DNA from: Mycobacterium lehmannii
Lineage (GTDB): Bacteria > Actinomycetota > Actinomycetes > Mycobacteriales > Mycobacteriaceae
Direction of reading: 5' to 3'
Length of the DNA stretch: 64,000 nt
Assembly (NCBI RefSeq): GCF_002245535.1
Contig: NZ_NKCN01000008.1
Span: 124,001-188,000 of the forward strand
The notes beneath the pieces are model-generated. The model was given only the letters and a program-made list of their open reading frames with translations, searched no databases and was not told the origin of the DNA. Below, piece by piece: positions 7,764 through 15,988 of the stretch. The position numbers and the translations under genes were made by a program. The first letter of the stretch is position 1; the number at the start of each line of letters is the position of its first letter.

Positions 7764-9236
7764 TCATCCGCGACCCGCCGAGCCATGCGTATAACACCGC
7801 ACGGTCGCGGCGAGCTCGCGCTTGACGACCTTGCCGACGTCGTTGCGCGGCAGGCGCTCGACGAATACCACCCGCACGGGAACCCGGTAGGGGGTCAGGC
7901 GCTCGCGACACCACGAGATCAGTTCATCCTCGCTGACCCGATCGTCGGAGCGCACGACGAAAGCCCACGGAACCTCGCCGAGTCGTTCGTCGGGGACCCC
8001 CACCACAGCGGCCTCGCGCACGCGGTCGGCGCTCAGAAGCACCTCTTCGACGGTGCCGGGGAACACCTTGAGCCCGCCACGGTTGATCATGTCCGAGACA
8101 CGCCCGTCGAGCCACAGGAAACCGTCCTCGTCGAACCAGCCGAGGTCACCGGTGTGGAACCACCCATCGTCGGTAAGCCTGTCCAGGAACGCGGGGTCGA
8201 TCCTGCGGGCAGCCGTCGTCGGCGTGCGGACCATCACCTCGTCGTCGGCGATCATGACGTCGATGCCCGGAAGTGGTCGTCCGACAGAGCCGAGCTTCGT
8301 CTCCCCCCATTCGCGGGCGTCGGCGGCCGACCATCCGACGACCTCGCCACCGAGCTCCGTTTGGCCGTAGGAGTTCAGGACGAGCACACCGAACTTGTCA
8401 CGGAAGCGGGCCGCGTGGACGGGAGACAGGGGAGCGGTGATGGAGCGGACGATCTTCAGGGGGGACAGGTCGGTGACGGAATCGTCGTGGAGCACCATTG
8501 TCAACGCGGCGGGTGGCAAGACCGTGGATCGCAATTGGTGGCGCTTCACCAGCGCTGCGAAGTCCGCGGCCGAGAACTTGTCCATCAGCACGACACCGGA
8601 GCCCGCGCGAAAGGCGAACAGCACCTGGTAGATACCGGCCCACAGGGACAGTGAGAGCGGTACCAGGTTGGGCATCGGCGCCGCGTTCCGGGGAGCACGC
8701 TTCGGTCCGCGGAGCTTCTCCAGCAGCCGGTCGATCAGGTCCAGCACCGTGGAGTGGCGCAGCGGCACCGGCTTCGGCGGACCTGTCGTCCCCGACGTGA
8801 ACTGCAGAAGCGCCACATCGGCGTCGTAGCGCCGGGTGTCGTTCGCAGAGTTGGAGTGTGGCGTCAGCGACCACGTCAGGCCCGACGCGGCGATGACCGG
8901 TAACGCGAACCCCGAGAAGCGGCCCGCCAGTTCAGGCGTCGTGATCACCGCGACCGGTTCGAGGGTTTGGAGATGAGCGGCCACCTCAGCGTCGGCAGCT
9001 CTGGGATTGAGCGGTGTGTAGACACCACCGGAACGCCAGACACCGAACAGCGCCGCGACCGTGGTGGCGTCGTTAGGCAGCATCGCCGCGACCACCTGAC
9101 CAGTCGTCAGCCCGCCTTCGGCGAGAACCGCCGCCAGGCGGTCCGCACTCGCGATCAGATCTGCCCGGGACACGTCGACGGCCAGAGTGTGTACCGCAAC
9201 CTCCGGCAGATCATCCAGCAGGTCGGCGAGACTCAC
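7764..9236 (-). CDS. Acyl-CoA synthetase (class I adenylate-forming)
   Basis: A 490-residue ANL-superfamily ligase. Motifs are LLQFTSGTTGPPKPVPL (about residues 141-157), LNSYGQTELGGE (about 290), GWFHTGDLGWFDEDGFLWLDGRVSDMINRGG (about 358-388) and the C-terminal catalytic lysine in LPRNDVGKVVKREL. The N-terminus (first 50 residues) is short, as in CoA ligases for small or cyclic acids. It is the last gene of a tight minus-strand operon; its ATG overlaps the stop of the crotonase at 9233 (4 bases). Activates the substrate of this operon; identity unknown. Confidence 0.9.
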   Translation of the reverse strand: MSLADLLDDLPEVAVHTLAVDVSRADLIASADRLAAVLAEGGLTTGQVVAAMLPNDATTVAALFGVWRSGGVYTPLNPRAADAEVAAHLQTLEPVAVITTPELAGRFSGFALPVIAASGLTWSLTPHSNSANDTRRYDADVALLQFTSGTTGPPKPVPLRHSTVLDLIDRLLEKLRGPKRAPRNAAPMPNLVPLSLSLWAGIYQVLFAFRAGSGVVLMDKFSAADFAALVKRHQLRSTVLPPAALTMVLHDDSVTDLSPLKIVRSITAPLSPVHAARFRDKFGVLVLNSYGQTELGGEVVGWSAADAREWGETKLGSVGRPLPGIDVMIADDEVMVRTPTTAARRIDPAFLDRLTDDGWFHTGDLGWFDEDGFLWLDGRVSDMINRGGLKVFPGTVEEVLLSADRVREAAVVGVPDERLGEVPWAFVVRSDDRVSEDELISWCRERLTPYRVPVRVVFVERLPRNDVGKVVKRELAATVRCYTHGSAGRG

Positions 9237-10033
9237 GAATCAGCCTCCAGAGGAAGCCACGCTGGTTTTCGCTTGTCGGCGAACGCTTTCGGACCTTCGT
9301 CCTGGTCGGGATGGCCCCACATCGACGTCAGGTGCTTGGCGCCCTCACGGCAAGCGTCGGTCAGGCCGTGCTCGAGTGCTCCCCAGAGTGCGCGTTTGGT
9401 GGCCCGCATCGCGGCGGGTGAGTTTCTAGCGACCTTCTCGGCGAGCTCTTGGGCGACATCGCGAAGCTTGTCGGGCGGATCGACGATCTGGCTGATCATG
9501 CCGAGCTCATATGCGCGCTGCGCGGTGAGTCGTTCGTGGCTGCCGACCAGTGCCATCCGTAAGACAGCCTCGGCGGGCATCTTGCGCATCAGCGCGATCG
9601 TCTCCAGGGCGCTGACCTGACCGATGGATACGTGCGGGTCGACGAACGTGGCATCTGATGCCGCGATGACGATGTCGGCGTCGGCGACCCAGTGCAGTCC
9701 GCCCCCGGCGCACACCCCGTTGACCGCAGTAATGACGGGCTTGCCGACATTGCAATGCCAGCCCGTCAGCTTCAGGTCCAGCGTTTGCATGGTCTCCTGG
9801 TACTGCTTGATCCCCTCGCCATCGAGATCGTCGACGTCGGCGCCGACCTGAAAGGCCCTGCCGTTGCCGGTGTGTACGATCACCCGCACCTCGGGGTCGG
9901 CGTCCAACTCGGCCCAGGCAGCGGGAAATTCCTTGCGCATCAGCGCGTCGTACGCGTTGAGGCGATCGGGCCGGTTGTTGATGATCCAGCCGACGGGGCC
10001 GCGACGTTCGACGATCAACCTCCGATAGCTCAT
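9233..10033 (-). CDS. Crotonase-superfamily protein with both catalytic Glu positions replaced by His
   Basis: A 266-residue protein starting MSYRRLIVERRGPVGW. The oxyanion-hole region AVNGVCAGGGLHWVADAD (about residues 110-127) and TFVDPHVSIG (about 137-146) align with GGGCEL and FGQPEILLG of classical enoyl-CoA hydratase. The two catalytic glutamates (rat Glu144 and Glu164) are both His here. It is therefore probably not a plain hydratase; isomerase, hydrolase or C-C lyase activity are options. Four-base overlaps join it to both neighbours. Confidence 0.87.
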   Translation of the reverse strand: MSYRRLIVERRGPVGWIINNRPDRLNAYDALMRKEFPAAWAELDADPEVRVIVHTGNGRAFQVGADVDDLDGEGIKQYQETMQTLDLKLTGWHCNVGKPVITAVNGVCAGGGLHWVADADIVIAASDATFVDPHVSIGQVSALETIALMRKMPAEAVLRMALVGSHERLTAQRAYELGMISQIVDPPDKLRDVAQELAEKVARNSPAAMRATKRALWGALEHGLTDACREGAKHLTSMWGHPDQDEGPKAFADKRKPAWLPLEADS

Positions 10034-10842
10034 GAAGCCTCCACCGGTGCGAGCGGATGCCAGTCGGCCGGGCGCTTTTCCCGCCACGCCCGTACTCCCT
10101 CGGCATGGTCGGGGTGGTTCCGCAACCGCCAGATCTCCTCTGCGGCCGCAGCCTTGGCCTCCGACAGTCCGACTTCCAGGGAATGCCACAACGCCTTCTT
10201 GGTCGCTCGCATGGCAGTGGGCGAGTTGCTCGCGACCGCGGCCGCCAACTCGGCGGCCGCCGCCCGCAGCTCGCCGGCGCCCACGACCTGCGAGACGATA
10301 CCCAACTCGTATGCGCGCTGGGCCGAGATCCGCTCACCCTTGCCGCTCAACGTCATCCGCGTGATGGCCTCCATCGGCGACTTCCGCAGCAGGGTGATGG
10401 CCTCGTACGCGACCGCCTGCCCCACCGAGACATGCGGGTCGACGAATGTCGCCTCCTCCGCAGCGATGACGATGTCCGCGTCGGCGACCAGATGCAGGCC
10501 ACCTCCCGCGCACACCCCGTTCACCGCGGCGATCACCGGCTTCCACACACCGCAGTGCCAGGCGGAGATCTTCAGCTCGGCGTCGCGCGTGCGGCGTGAA
10601 TGGCGTCGCATGGCCTTCTTGTCGCGCGCGACCTGGACCACATCCATCCCGGTGCAGAACGCCTTGCCGTTCGCGACGTTGACGATCACGTGCACGTCGG
10701 GGTCGGCGTCCAGCTGGCCCCAGGCGGCCTCGAGTTCGTCCAGCATCAGCGCATCGAATGCATTGCCGGCGTCCGGACGGTTCAGGATGAGCCACCCTAT
10801 ACCGTCGGACTTCTCGACGATCAGTCGCTCGTAGCCGCTCAC
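10030..10842 (-). CDS. Crotonase-superfamily protein, paralogue of the adjacent gene
   Basis: A 270-residue protein from GTG 10842 (VSGYERLIVEKSDGIGW); the start overlaps the stop of the acyl-CoA dehydrogenase (GTGA). The active-site segments AVNGVCAGGGLHLVADAD and TFVDPHVSVG carry the same double Glu-to-His change as the next gene. The two share a characteristic C-terminus (NSPTAMRATKKALW versus NSPAAMRATKRALW), suggesting tandem duplication and perhaps a hetero-oligomer. The reaction on the CoA thioester is not assignable. Confidence 0.87.
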   Translation of the reverse strand: MSGYERLIVEKSDGIGWLILNRPDAGNAFDALMLDELEAAWGQLDADPDVHVIVNVANGKAFCTGMDVVQVARDKKAMRRHSRRTRDAELKISAWHCGVWKPVIAAVNGVCAGGGLHLVADADIVIAAEEATFVDPHVSVGQAVAYEAITLLRKSPMEAITRMTLSGKGERISAQRAYELGIVSQVVGAGELRAAAAELAAAVASNSPTAMRATKKALWHSLEVGLSEAKAAAAEEIWRLRNHPDHAEGVRAWREKRPADWHPLAPVEAS

Positions 10843-12086
10843 GAGCGCGGAATCTCCTTCCAGGGCTTTCCCTTCCACGGGTCCGGCTCTTTCGGCAGCC
10901 CGAGTACGCGCTCGCCGAGGATGTTCTTGTTGATGTCGGTCGTGCCACCTTCGGTACCGTTGGCGAGGCTGCGCATCATGCCCCGCACCTCGCGGGGCAT
11001 CGCATCCGGGTCGTCGGTGGCGGACCACGCCATTGCGGCGGTGCCCACCAGGTCGACCATGAGATCCTGGATCTGCTGGTTGAGTGTGGCCTGGTGGACC
11101 TTGCCGATCGAGGAAGCAGCACCGGGGGATTGGCCGGCCGAGAGTGCCGCGCGGACACGGGCGTTCGTCCAGCCGCGGATCTGCTCCTGAGCCCAGAGCC
11201 GCATGATCTTGTTCCGCACGACGGGGTCGTCCCACCGCCCGGTTTCCTGGGCGAGTGTGATCAGCCGTTCTGCGCTGGAGCCGCCGAGGCGGCCCATGCC
11301 GCCGGAGCCCGATCCCGACACCATCTGGCGCTCACTCGACAGGGTTGACGCGCTGACCCGCCAGCCGTCGTTTACCTCCCCGACCCGATGCGCATCCGGC
11401 ACCAGCGCGCCGTCGAGGAAGACCTCGTTGAACTCCGCCTCACCGGTGATCTGACGCAGCGGCCGCACCTCGACGCCGGGTTGGTGCATGTCGAGCAGGA
11501 AGTACGTGATGCCTTTGTGTTTCGGCTGATCCGGGTCGGTACGGGCGAGCAGGATCGCGAAGTCCGCCTGGTCGGCCCAGGTGGTCCACACCTTCTGGCC
11601 GGACACCACCCACTGGTCCCCGTCGCGCACCGCGCGGGTCGCCAGCGACGCGAGGTCGGAGCCCGCGCCGGGCTCACTGAAGAGTTGACACCATTTCTCC
11701 TCGTTGCGGACGATGGGCGGGAGGAACCGGCGTCGCTGCTCTTCGGTTCCATGACTGAACAACGCGGCGGCGGCGTTGTTGAGCCCCAACGGGTTCAGCC
11801 GGGTCAACCGCAGCGGTGCGAGCACGCCCTCGATCGCGCGCGCGACGTCGTTACCGATGCCCAGGCCGCCGTGTTCGGGTTGCCAGGTCGGTGCCACGAG
11901 ACCCGAGCGGGCGAACGTCGGATACCAGTCGCGGTAGTCCTGCGGCGTGCGCACGGACCGCAACGCGGCGGGCCCCTCGGCTGCGGCCGCTCGCCAACTG
12001 GCAGGTACCTCGGCCTGCACCCACTCGCGCACCACGGTGACGGCGTCGGCCGCCGACGTCTCTGACGTGATCGGAAGCTGGGTCAT
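10839..12086 (-). CDS. Acyl-CoA dehydrogenase
   Basis: A 415-residue flavoenzyme of the acyl-CoA dehydrogenase family, expected to introduce an alpha-beta double bond. Visible are LFSEPGAGSDLASLATRAVRDGDQWVVSGQKVWTTWADQADFAILLART (about residues 137-185, the FAD and substrate beta-domain) and the C-terminal ANGTEGGTTDINKNILGERVLGLP, the FAD-contacting motif. Start overlaps the crotonase at 12083 by ATGA. It closely resembles the FadE proteins of mycobacterial steroid and terpenoid operons. Electron acceptor is presumably ETF. Confidence 0.9.
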   Translation of the reverse strand: MTQLPITSETSAADAVTVVREWVQAEVPASWRAAAAEGPAALRSVRTPQDYRDWYPTFARSGLVAPTWQPEHGGLGIGNDVARAIEGVLAPLRLTRLNPLGLNNAAAALFSHGTEEQRRRFLPPIVRNEEKWCQLFSEPGAGSDLASLATRAVRDGDQWVVSGQKVWTTWADQADFAILLARTDPDQPKHKGITYFLLDMHQPGVEVRPLRQITGEAEFNEVFLDGALVPDAHRVGEVNDGWRVSASTLSSERQMVSGSGSGGMGRLGGSSAERLITLAQETGRWDDPVVRNKIMRLWAQEQIRGWTNARVRAALSAGQSPGAASSIGKVHQATLNQQIQDLMVDLVGTAAMAWSATDDPDAMPREVRGMMRSLANGTEGGTTDINKNILGERVLGLPKEPDPWKGKPWKEIPRS

Positions 12087-12889
12087 CGGCCCTGGAATTT
12101 TGCGTCGCGCTTGTCTCGGAAGGCCGCCAAGCCTTCCTTGAAATCCTCGCTGCGGCTGGACAGTTCGAGCGCCATCGCCTCGTTCTGCAGGTGACGGTCG
12201 AGATCCAGGCCGTTACCGCTGTGGAGCAGCCACTTGGTGAGGCCGAAGGCCACCGTCGGTGCAGCGGCCAGCCGGTCAACGAGTTCGGTTGCAGCAGCAT
12301 CGAGTTCGGCGTCGGGATGGGCTCCGTGGATAATCTCCCACTCGGCGGCCATGGTCCCGGACAGCTCCTCGCCGAGCATCAGCAACCGGCGGGTGCGGAC
12401 CATCCCGACGAGCCGCGGTAGCAACCAGGCCGCGCCGCTGTCGGGCGTGAAGCCGCGCGCCATGAACGGTTCCCAGAACCGCGCATCTTCGGCCGCGATG
12501 CAGAAGTCCGAAGCCATCGCGATGTGGAAACCCAGGCCGGCCGCCCAGCCGCGGACCACCGCGACGATGGGTACCTGGGTCTCGAGCAGCAGTGGTATCA
12601 GCCTGTTGGCCTTGTGGGGCAGCCGACGCTGGGTGCTGCCCACGCGGGGTTTGCGATCCGAGCGCGCGTTGTTGGCGATCAGGTCAGAACCCGCGCAGAA
12701 GTCCGGTCCTTCGGCATCGATGCGGATGACCCGAACCGACTCGTCGGTGCCTGCGGCGGCGAGATGTCCGACCATCGCGTCGAGCATGGTGTCGTTGACG
12801 GCGTTGCGTCGGTCGGCGCGGTCGAACGTCAGACACAGGACCGGGCCCTGCTGCTCGGCCCGAAGCCCGGTAACGCTCTCGTACGTCAC
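12083..12889 (-). CDS. Crotonase-superfamily protein (PDSG type)
   Basis: A 268-residue crotonase-fold protein. The oxyanion region RGWAAGLGFHIAMASD has His where hydratases have Glu144, and FWEPFMARGFTPDSG has Phe at the Glu164 position but an Asp in PDSG. The PDSG Asp is typical of PaaG-like/enoyl-CoA isomerase-type members, where I recall an Asp at this place acting as the base. An isomerase-like role is therefore more likely than simple hydration. It lies 6 bases downstream of the MaoC-type gene and overlaps the dehydrogenase by 4 bases. Confidence 0.87.
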   Translation of the reverse strand: MTYESVTGLRAEQQGPVLCLTFDRADRRNAVNDTMLDAMVGHLAAAGTDESVRVIRIDAEGPDFCAGSDLIANNARSDRKPRVGSTQRRLPHKANRLIPLLLETQVPIVAVVRGWAAGLGFHIAMASDFCIAAEDARFWEPFMARGFTPDSGAAWLLPRLVGMVRTRRLLMLGEELSGTMAAEWEIIHGAHPDAELDAAATELVDRLAAAPTVAFGLTKWLLHSGNGLDLDRHLQNEAMALELSSRSEDFKEGLAAFRDKRDAKFQGR

Positions 12890-12895
12890 GGAGGC

Positions 12896-14155
12896 TCATC
12901 GCTCCGCGAACTGGGCCGACACGGCCGCCAGCAGATCGGTCAGATTCGTCGCTTCGCCCGGCGGATCGGGCAGGCGGACGGGACCGCGCTGCCTACTCGG
13001 CAGCAGGATCGTGGCGTGGCCCGGTGCGGTGACCTCGCCACGGTGATTGGTCGCCGCGAGGTCGACGTCGACCGCCGGCCGGTCTCCCTCAGCGAGGTAT
13101 TTGCGGGTGACGACGCCCGTGATCGTGTGCAGGTCGCCGACGTGGTTGAACAAGCGGAACTCGCAGTCCAGCTTCCACAGCCAGGCGTCGTCGCCCATCC
13201 AGTCGGTGCACAGGTGGATGAGCCACGTCTCGCGCATGCGGCCGTAGTCGAACGTCGTCGGATTGCCCGCGTTGCGCGCCGCGCTCGGATCCCAGTGCAC
13301 GCGCTGCTGAACGTCGGGAACACCGTGCTCGTTGAGCGTGTAGAAGCGGGGAATGCGCTGACGGTTGCGCCAGGCCAGCTTCAGCGGCCGCACGCCGTAC
13401 ATCCCCGTGCCCATGCCGACGTGCCAGCACACCATGTCGGTGACGGTGAGCGGTCCCTTGGTCAGCGGGCCCAGCGCGTCGCCCTCGGTCACGTCCTCCC
13501 ACCAGCGCGGCTCCGCCCCCCGTGGCGCCTCGCGGGCGTACCGCTCGTCGATCTCGGCGATCTCGTCGGCGGTCCACGTCTTGAGATCGACGGACGCGTA
13601 CTTCTTGCGGCCTCGGGCCTTGCTGCGTTCGGTGCGGATCATGTTCCGGTACTGGCCGCCGAGGATGGTGCCCTCGTCGTCGCGGAACACCTGCGCCGAC
13701 CATTCGTGCACGGCGCGGCCGGCGAACTCGCTGCTCTTGTCGAGCGCGGCGACAAGGGCATTGCGCCGGAACACCCGGTGGTTGGCGCGCAGCGGCGCCC
13801 ACCACTCGCGTGCCGAGGACGCATAGAACGCGTGCACACCGCGGAGCGGATCGCCCTTGGTCAGGGCGCGGTCCTCGTCGGAGAGTTCGGTGACCTCGTC
13901 CTCGCCGATCAGGGTGTCCCCGCCGACAAGCGCCGGCGGAGCGATCGACTCGCCCCACACCGATTTCGCCGCGCAATCCGGATCGGCCCACAGGGGGTTG
14001 GCGTCACCGTAGGCTTCGGCGACGTGGCGGAAGGTGTCCTCGTTGGGCCGGAAGTAATGCGGAGGCTGGGTGTGCGGAACGGCGATGCCGATCGTGGCGC
14101 GCAACCTGGCCAGACCCTCATTGGTGATCTGGCCCGCAGCCGAGGACTGGGTCAC
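12896..14155 (-). CDS. FAS1-like / MaoC-type dehydratase
   Basis: A 419-residue protein with an N-terminal FAS1-like hot-dog domain (about residues 10-180; FRPNEDTFRHVAEAYGDANPLWADPDCA and GESIAPPALVGGDTL) and a C-terminal MaoC-like half (about 200-400; TDMVCWHVGMG and HLCTDWMGDDAWLWKLDCEFRLFNHVGDLHTITGVVTRKY). Double hot-dog proteins of this kind hydrate 2-enoyl-CoA esters with (R) stereochemistry. It heads the six-gene operon reading down to 7764 and may be the real hydratase of the pathway, because the crotonases lack catalytic Glu. Confidence 0.85.
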   Translation of the reverse strand: MTQSSAAGQITNEGLARLRATIGIAVPHTQPPHYFRPNEDTFRHVAEAYGDANPLWADPDCAAKSVWGESIAPPALVGGDTLIGEDEVTELSDEDRALTKGDPLRGVHAFYASSAREWWAPLRANHRVFRRNALVAALDKSSEFAGRAVHEWSAQVFRDDEGTILGGQYRNMIRTERSKARGRKKYASVDLKTWTADEIAEIDERYAREAPRGAEPRWWEDVTEGDALGPLTKGPLTVTDMVCWHVGMGTGMYGVRPLKLAWRNRQRIPRFYTLNEHGVPDVQQRVHWDPSAARNAGNPTTFDYGRMRETWLIHLCTDWMGDDAWLWKLDCEFRLFNHVGDLHTITGVVTRKYLAEGDRPAVDVDLAATNHRGEVTAPGHATILLPSRQRGPVRLPDPPGEATNLTDLLAAVSAQFAER

Positions 14156-14253
14156 GCATCGCCTCCTCAGTTCGGCCCATATCGTCGGTGGGACGTCGGC
14201 GGAAATTAAGATACCCGAAAACCGGAAACGTCGTTAACGCAGGGGTGTGGGAG
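14156..14253. promoter_or_regulatory. Divergent promoter region of the 14155(-) and 14254(+) genes
   Basis: A 98-base divergent intergenic stretch. TAAGAT (14208-14213) fits a TANNNT -10 element for the plus-strand gene, and AGGGG (14241-14245) is its ribosome site, 8 bases before ATG 14254. GTCGTTAACGC (about 14229-14239) resembles GTCATTAACGC at 20483-20493 in another intergenic region. I see no clear TGAGAA-N6-TTCTCA site here. Confidence 0.35.
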
Positions 14254-15063
14254 ATGGCCGAAGAGCAGCCGGGGATCCGGGTCGACGTCGGGTCGGACGG
14301 TGTCTGCCGGATCACGATCGATCGGCCGAATGTCGGAAACTCCTTGTCTCCGTGGGCTCGTGATGCATTGACGGCGGCGTTTGACAGCGCCAGTGACGAC
14401 CCGTCCGTGCGCGCGGTGTTGTTGCGTGCGACGGGGGAGCGGCACTTCTGTTCGGGTGCCGGGCTGTCGCCGCATTCGGCGCAGCCACCCGCCGACAAGA
14501 GGCCCGGCGACATCGCCAGGATGCTGCAGAAGGGTTGGCAGCGGCTGGTCTCGTCGATATTGGAATGCGACAAGCCTGTGGTCGCCGCGGTCAAGGGAAC
14601 GGCCGCAGGTGCGGGTGGCAGTCTGGTGCTCGCCTGCGACCTCGTCATCATGTCCATGGAGGCAACGCTTGTCGAGGCCTTCGTGCACCGCGGCATCCTG
14701 CCCGACTCGGGCGCGATACACCTGCTGACCAGAATCGTGGGCCTGCGTAAGGCTACCGAACTGCTGATGCTCGGCGAACCCGTCGACGCCGCGACCTGTG
14801 AGCGACTCAGCCTGGTCAACCGCGTTGTCGCGCCAGAGGAAACCGACGCGGTCGCCGAGGAACTGGCCGGGCGACTGGCGGCGGGCCCCACCGTCATGCT
14901 GGCGCTGACCAAGCGCCTGCTGTCCGTGTCGTCGGAATCCGGCCGCGACCGCGCCTTCGAGCAGGAGGCCTGGGCGCAGGAGGTGGTGTCGCGGACCGCC
15001 GATCTGCAGGAGGGCCTGAAGTCGTTCGCCGAGCGTCGCCCGCCGAACTTCCAGGGCCGCTGA
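14254..15063 (+). CDS. Crotonase-superfamily protein (PDSG type)
   Basis: A 269-residue protein beginning MAEEQPGIRVDVG; the start is set by AGGGG 8 bases upstream. Active-site segments are KGTAAGAGGSLVLACD (Ser at the Glu144 position) and LVEAFVHRGILPDSG (no Glu164, but PDSG Asp), like the 12083 protein. An enoyl-CoA isomerase-like or related CoA-ester function is inferred. It is divergent from the MaoC-led operon and convergent with the SDR at 15067, three bases away. Confidence 0.87.
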   Translation: MAEEQPGIRVDVGSDGVCRITIDRPNVGNSLSPWARDALTAAFDSASDDPSVRAVLLRATGERHFCSGAGLSPHSAQPPADKRPGDIARMLQKGWQRLVSSILECDKPVVAAVKGTAAGAGGSLVLACDLVIMSMEATLVEAFVHRGILPDSGAIHLLTRIVGLRKATELLMLGEPVDAATCERLSLVNRVVAPEETDAVAEELAGRLAAGPTVMLALTKRLLSVSSESGRDRAFEQEAWAQEVVSRTADLQEGLKSFAERRPPNFQGR

Positions 15064-15066
15064 CGG

Positions 15067-15933
15067 TCAGCCGCCGACGGGGCCTCCGCGAATCGTGAAC
15101 GTGGTGGCATCGTCGATTTCGTCGATCGCCTCGGCCACGGATTCCGCTGTCAGCGCGCGGTTCTCGATTCCCGTCGTGACGCCGATGAACACCCGCGAAA
15201 CCTTGCCCGCACCCACCGAGTAGATGTGGGCTGTGCGGTCGCAGTCGCAATGGGATAGATAGACGACCACCGGCGTGACGAGTTCGGGGTCCATCGCCTT
15301 GCCCGCTTCGCCCATGATGTCCTCGGTCATCCGGGTGCGTGCGATCGGTGCGACGGCGTTGATGGCGATGCCGTTTCGCGCCCCCTCGATCGCCAGGACA
15401 TGCATCATGCCGACCAGGCCCATCTTGGCGGCGCCGTAGTTGGCCTGCCCGAAGTTGCCGAAGAGCCCTGTACCAGAAGTGGTTTGGACGATGCGCCCGT
15501 AGTTCTGCTCGCGCATGATGGGCCATGCGGCACGAGTGACGTTGAAGGCGCCTGCCAGGTGGACCGAGAGCACCGCGTCGACCTGCTCGACGGTCATGTT
15601 CTTGAACGCCGCGTCGCGCAGGATGCCCGCGTTGTTGATGAGGATGTCGAGTCGGCCGAAGGCGTTTATCGCCGCGGAAACAATCGCGGCACCACCCTCT
15701 TCGGTCGCGACGGAGTCGCCATTGGCGATCGCGGTGCCGCCGGCGGCGGTGATCTCGTCGACCACAGCCTGCGCGGCCGAGATCGAGGCACCACTTCCGT
15801 CGACCGCGCTGCCGAGGTCATTGACCACGACGCGGGCGCCTCGGCGGGCGAGTTCGAGTGCGTGACAGCGGCCGAGCCCCCCGCCCGCACCGGTGACGAC
15901 GGCTACCTGATCCTCGAAAGTCATAAGCGGCAT
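15067..15933 (-). CDS. SDR resembling the 3-hydroxyacyl-CoA dehydrogenase domain of MFE-2
   Basis: About 288 residues; ATG 15933 (MPLMTFEDQ) is used, with ATG 15924 as the alternative, because neither has a strong ribosome site. It has TGAGGGLGRCHALELARRGARVVVNDLG (about residues 13-40, an NAD motif with Asp after the second strand), NNAG, and catalytic Ser in TTSGTG plus YGAAK. The N-terminus closely resembles peroxisomal multifunctional enzyme type 2 and related mycobacterial (R)-3-hydroxyacyl-CoA dehydrogenases, which would pair with a MaoC-type hydratase. Expected NAD-dependent oxidation of a 3-hydroxyacyl-CoA. Confidence 0.87.
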   Translation of the reverse strand: MPLMTFEDQVAVVTGAGGGLGRCHALELARRGARVVVNDLGSAVDGSGASISAAQAVVDEITAAGGTAIANGDSVATEEGGAAIVSAAINAFGRLDILINNAGILRDAAFKNMTVEQVDAVLSVHLAGAFNVTRAAWPIMREQNYGRIVQTTSGTGLFGNFGQANYGAAKMGLVGMMHVLAIEGARNGIAINAVAPIARTRMTEDIMGEAGKAMDPELVTPVVVYLSHCDCDRTAHIYSVGAGKVSRVFIGVTTGIENRALTAESVAEAIDEIDDATTFTIRGGPVGG

Positions 15934-15944
15934 GCCTGAGAGGT

Positions 15945-15976
15945 TACATTTACGCAGAAGAGAATCATCATTTGCA
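15945..15976 (+). promoter_or_regulatory. Promoter with weak operator site D
   Basis: TACATT (15945-15950) fits a -10 element for the acyl-CoA synthetase at 15989. AGAGAATCATCATTTGCA (15959-15976) follows at the expected start of transcription and matches 9 of 12 half-site positions of TGAGAA-N6-TTCTCA, sharing GAGAATCA with sites A and B. This is the weakest member of the set. Confidence 0.3.
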
Positions 15977-15988
15977 TCGGAGGAGAGC

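Noticed and set aside
12524..14209. 561-codon plus-strand open frame
   Set aside because: It is antisense to the crotonase and MaoC-type genes with clear domains; translation shows no family signature.
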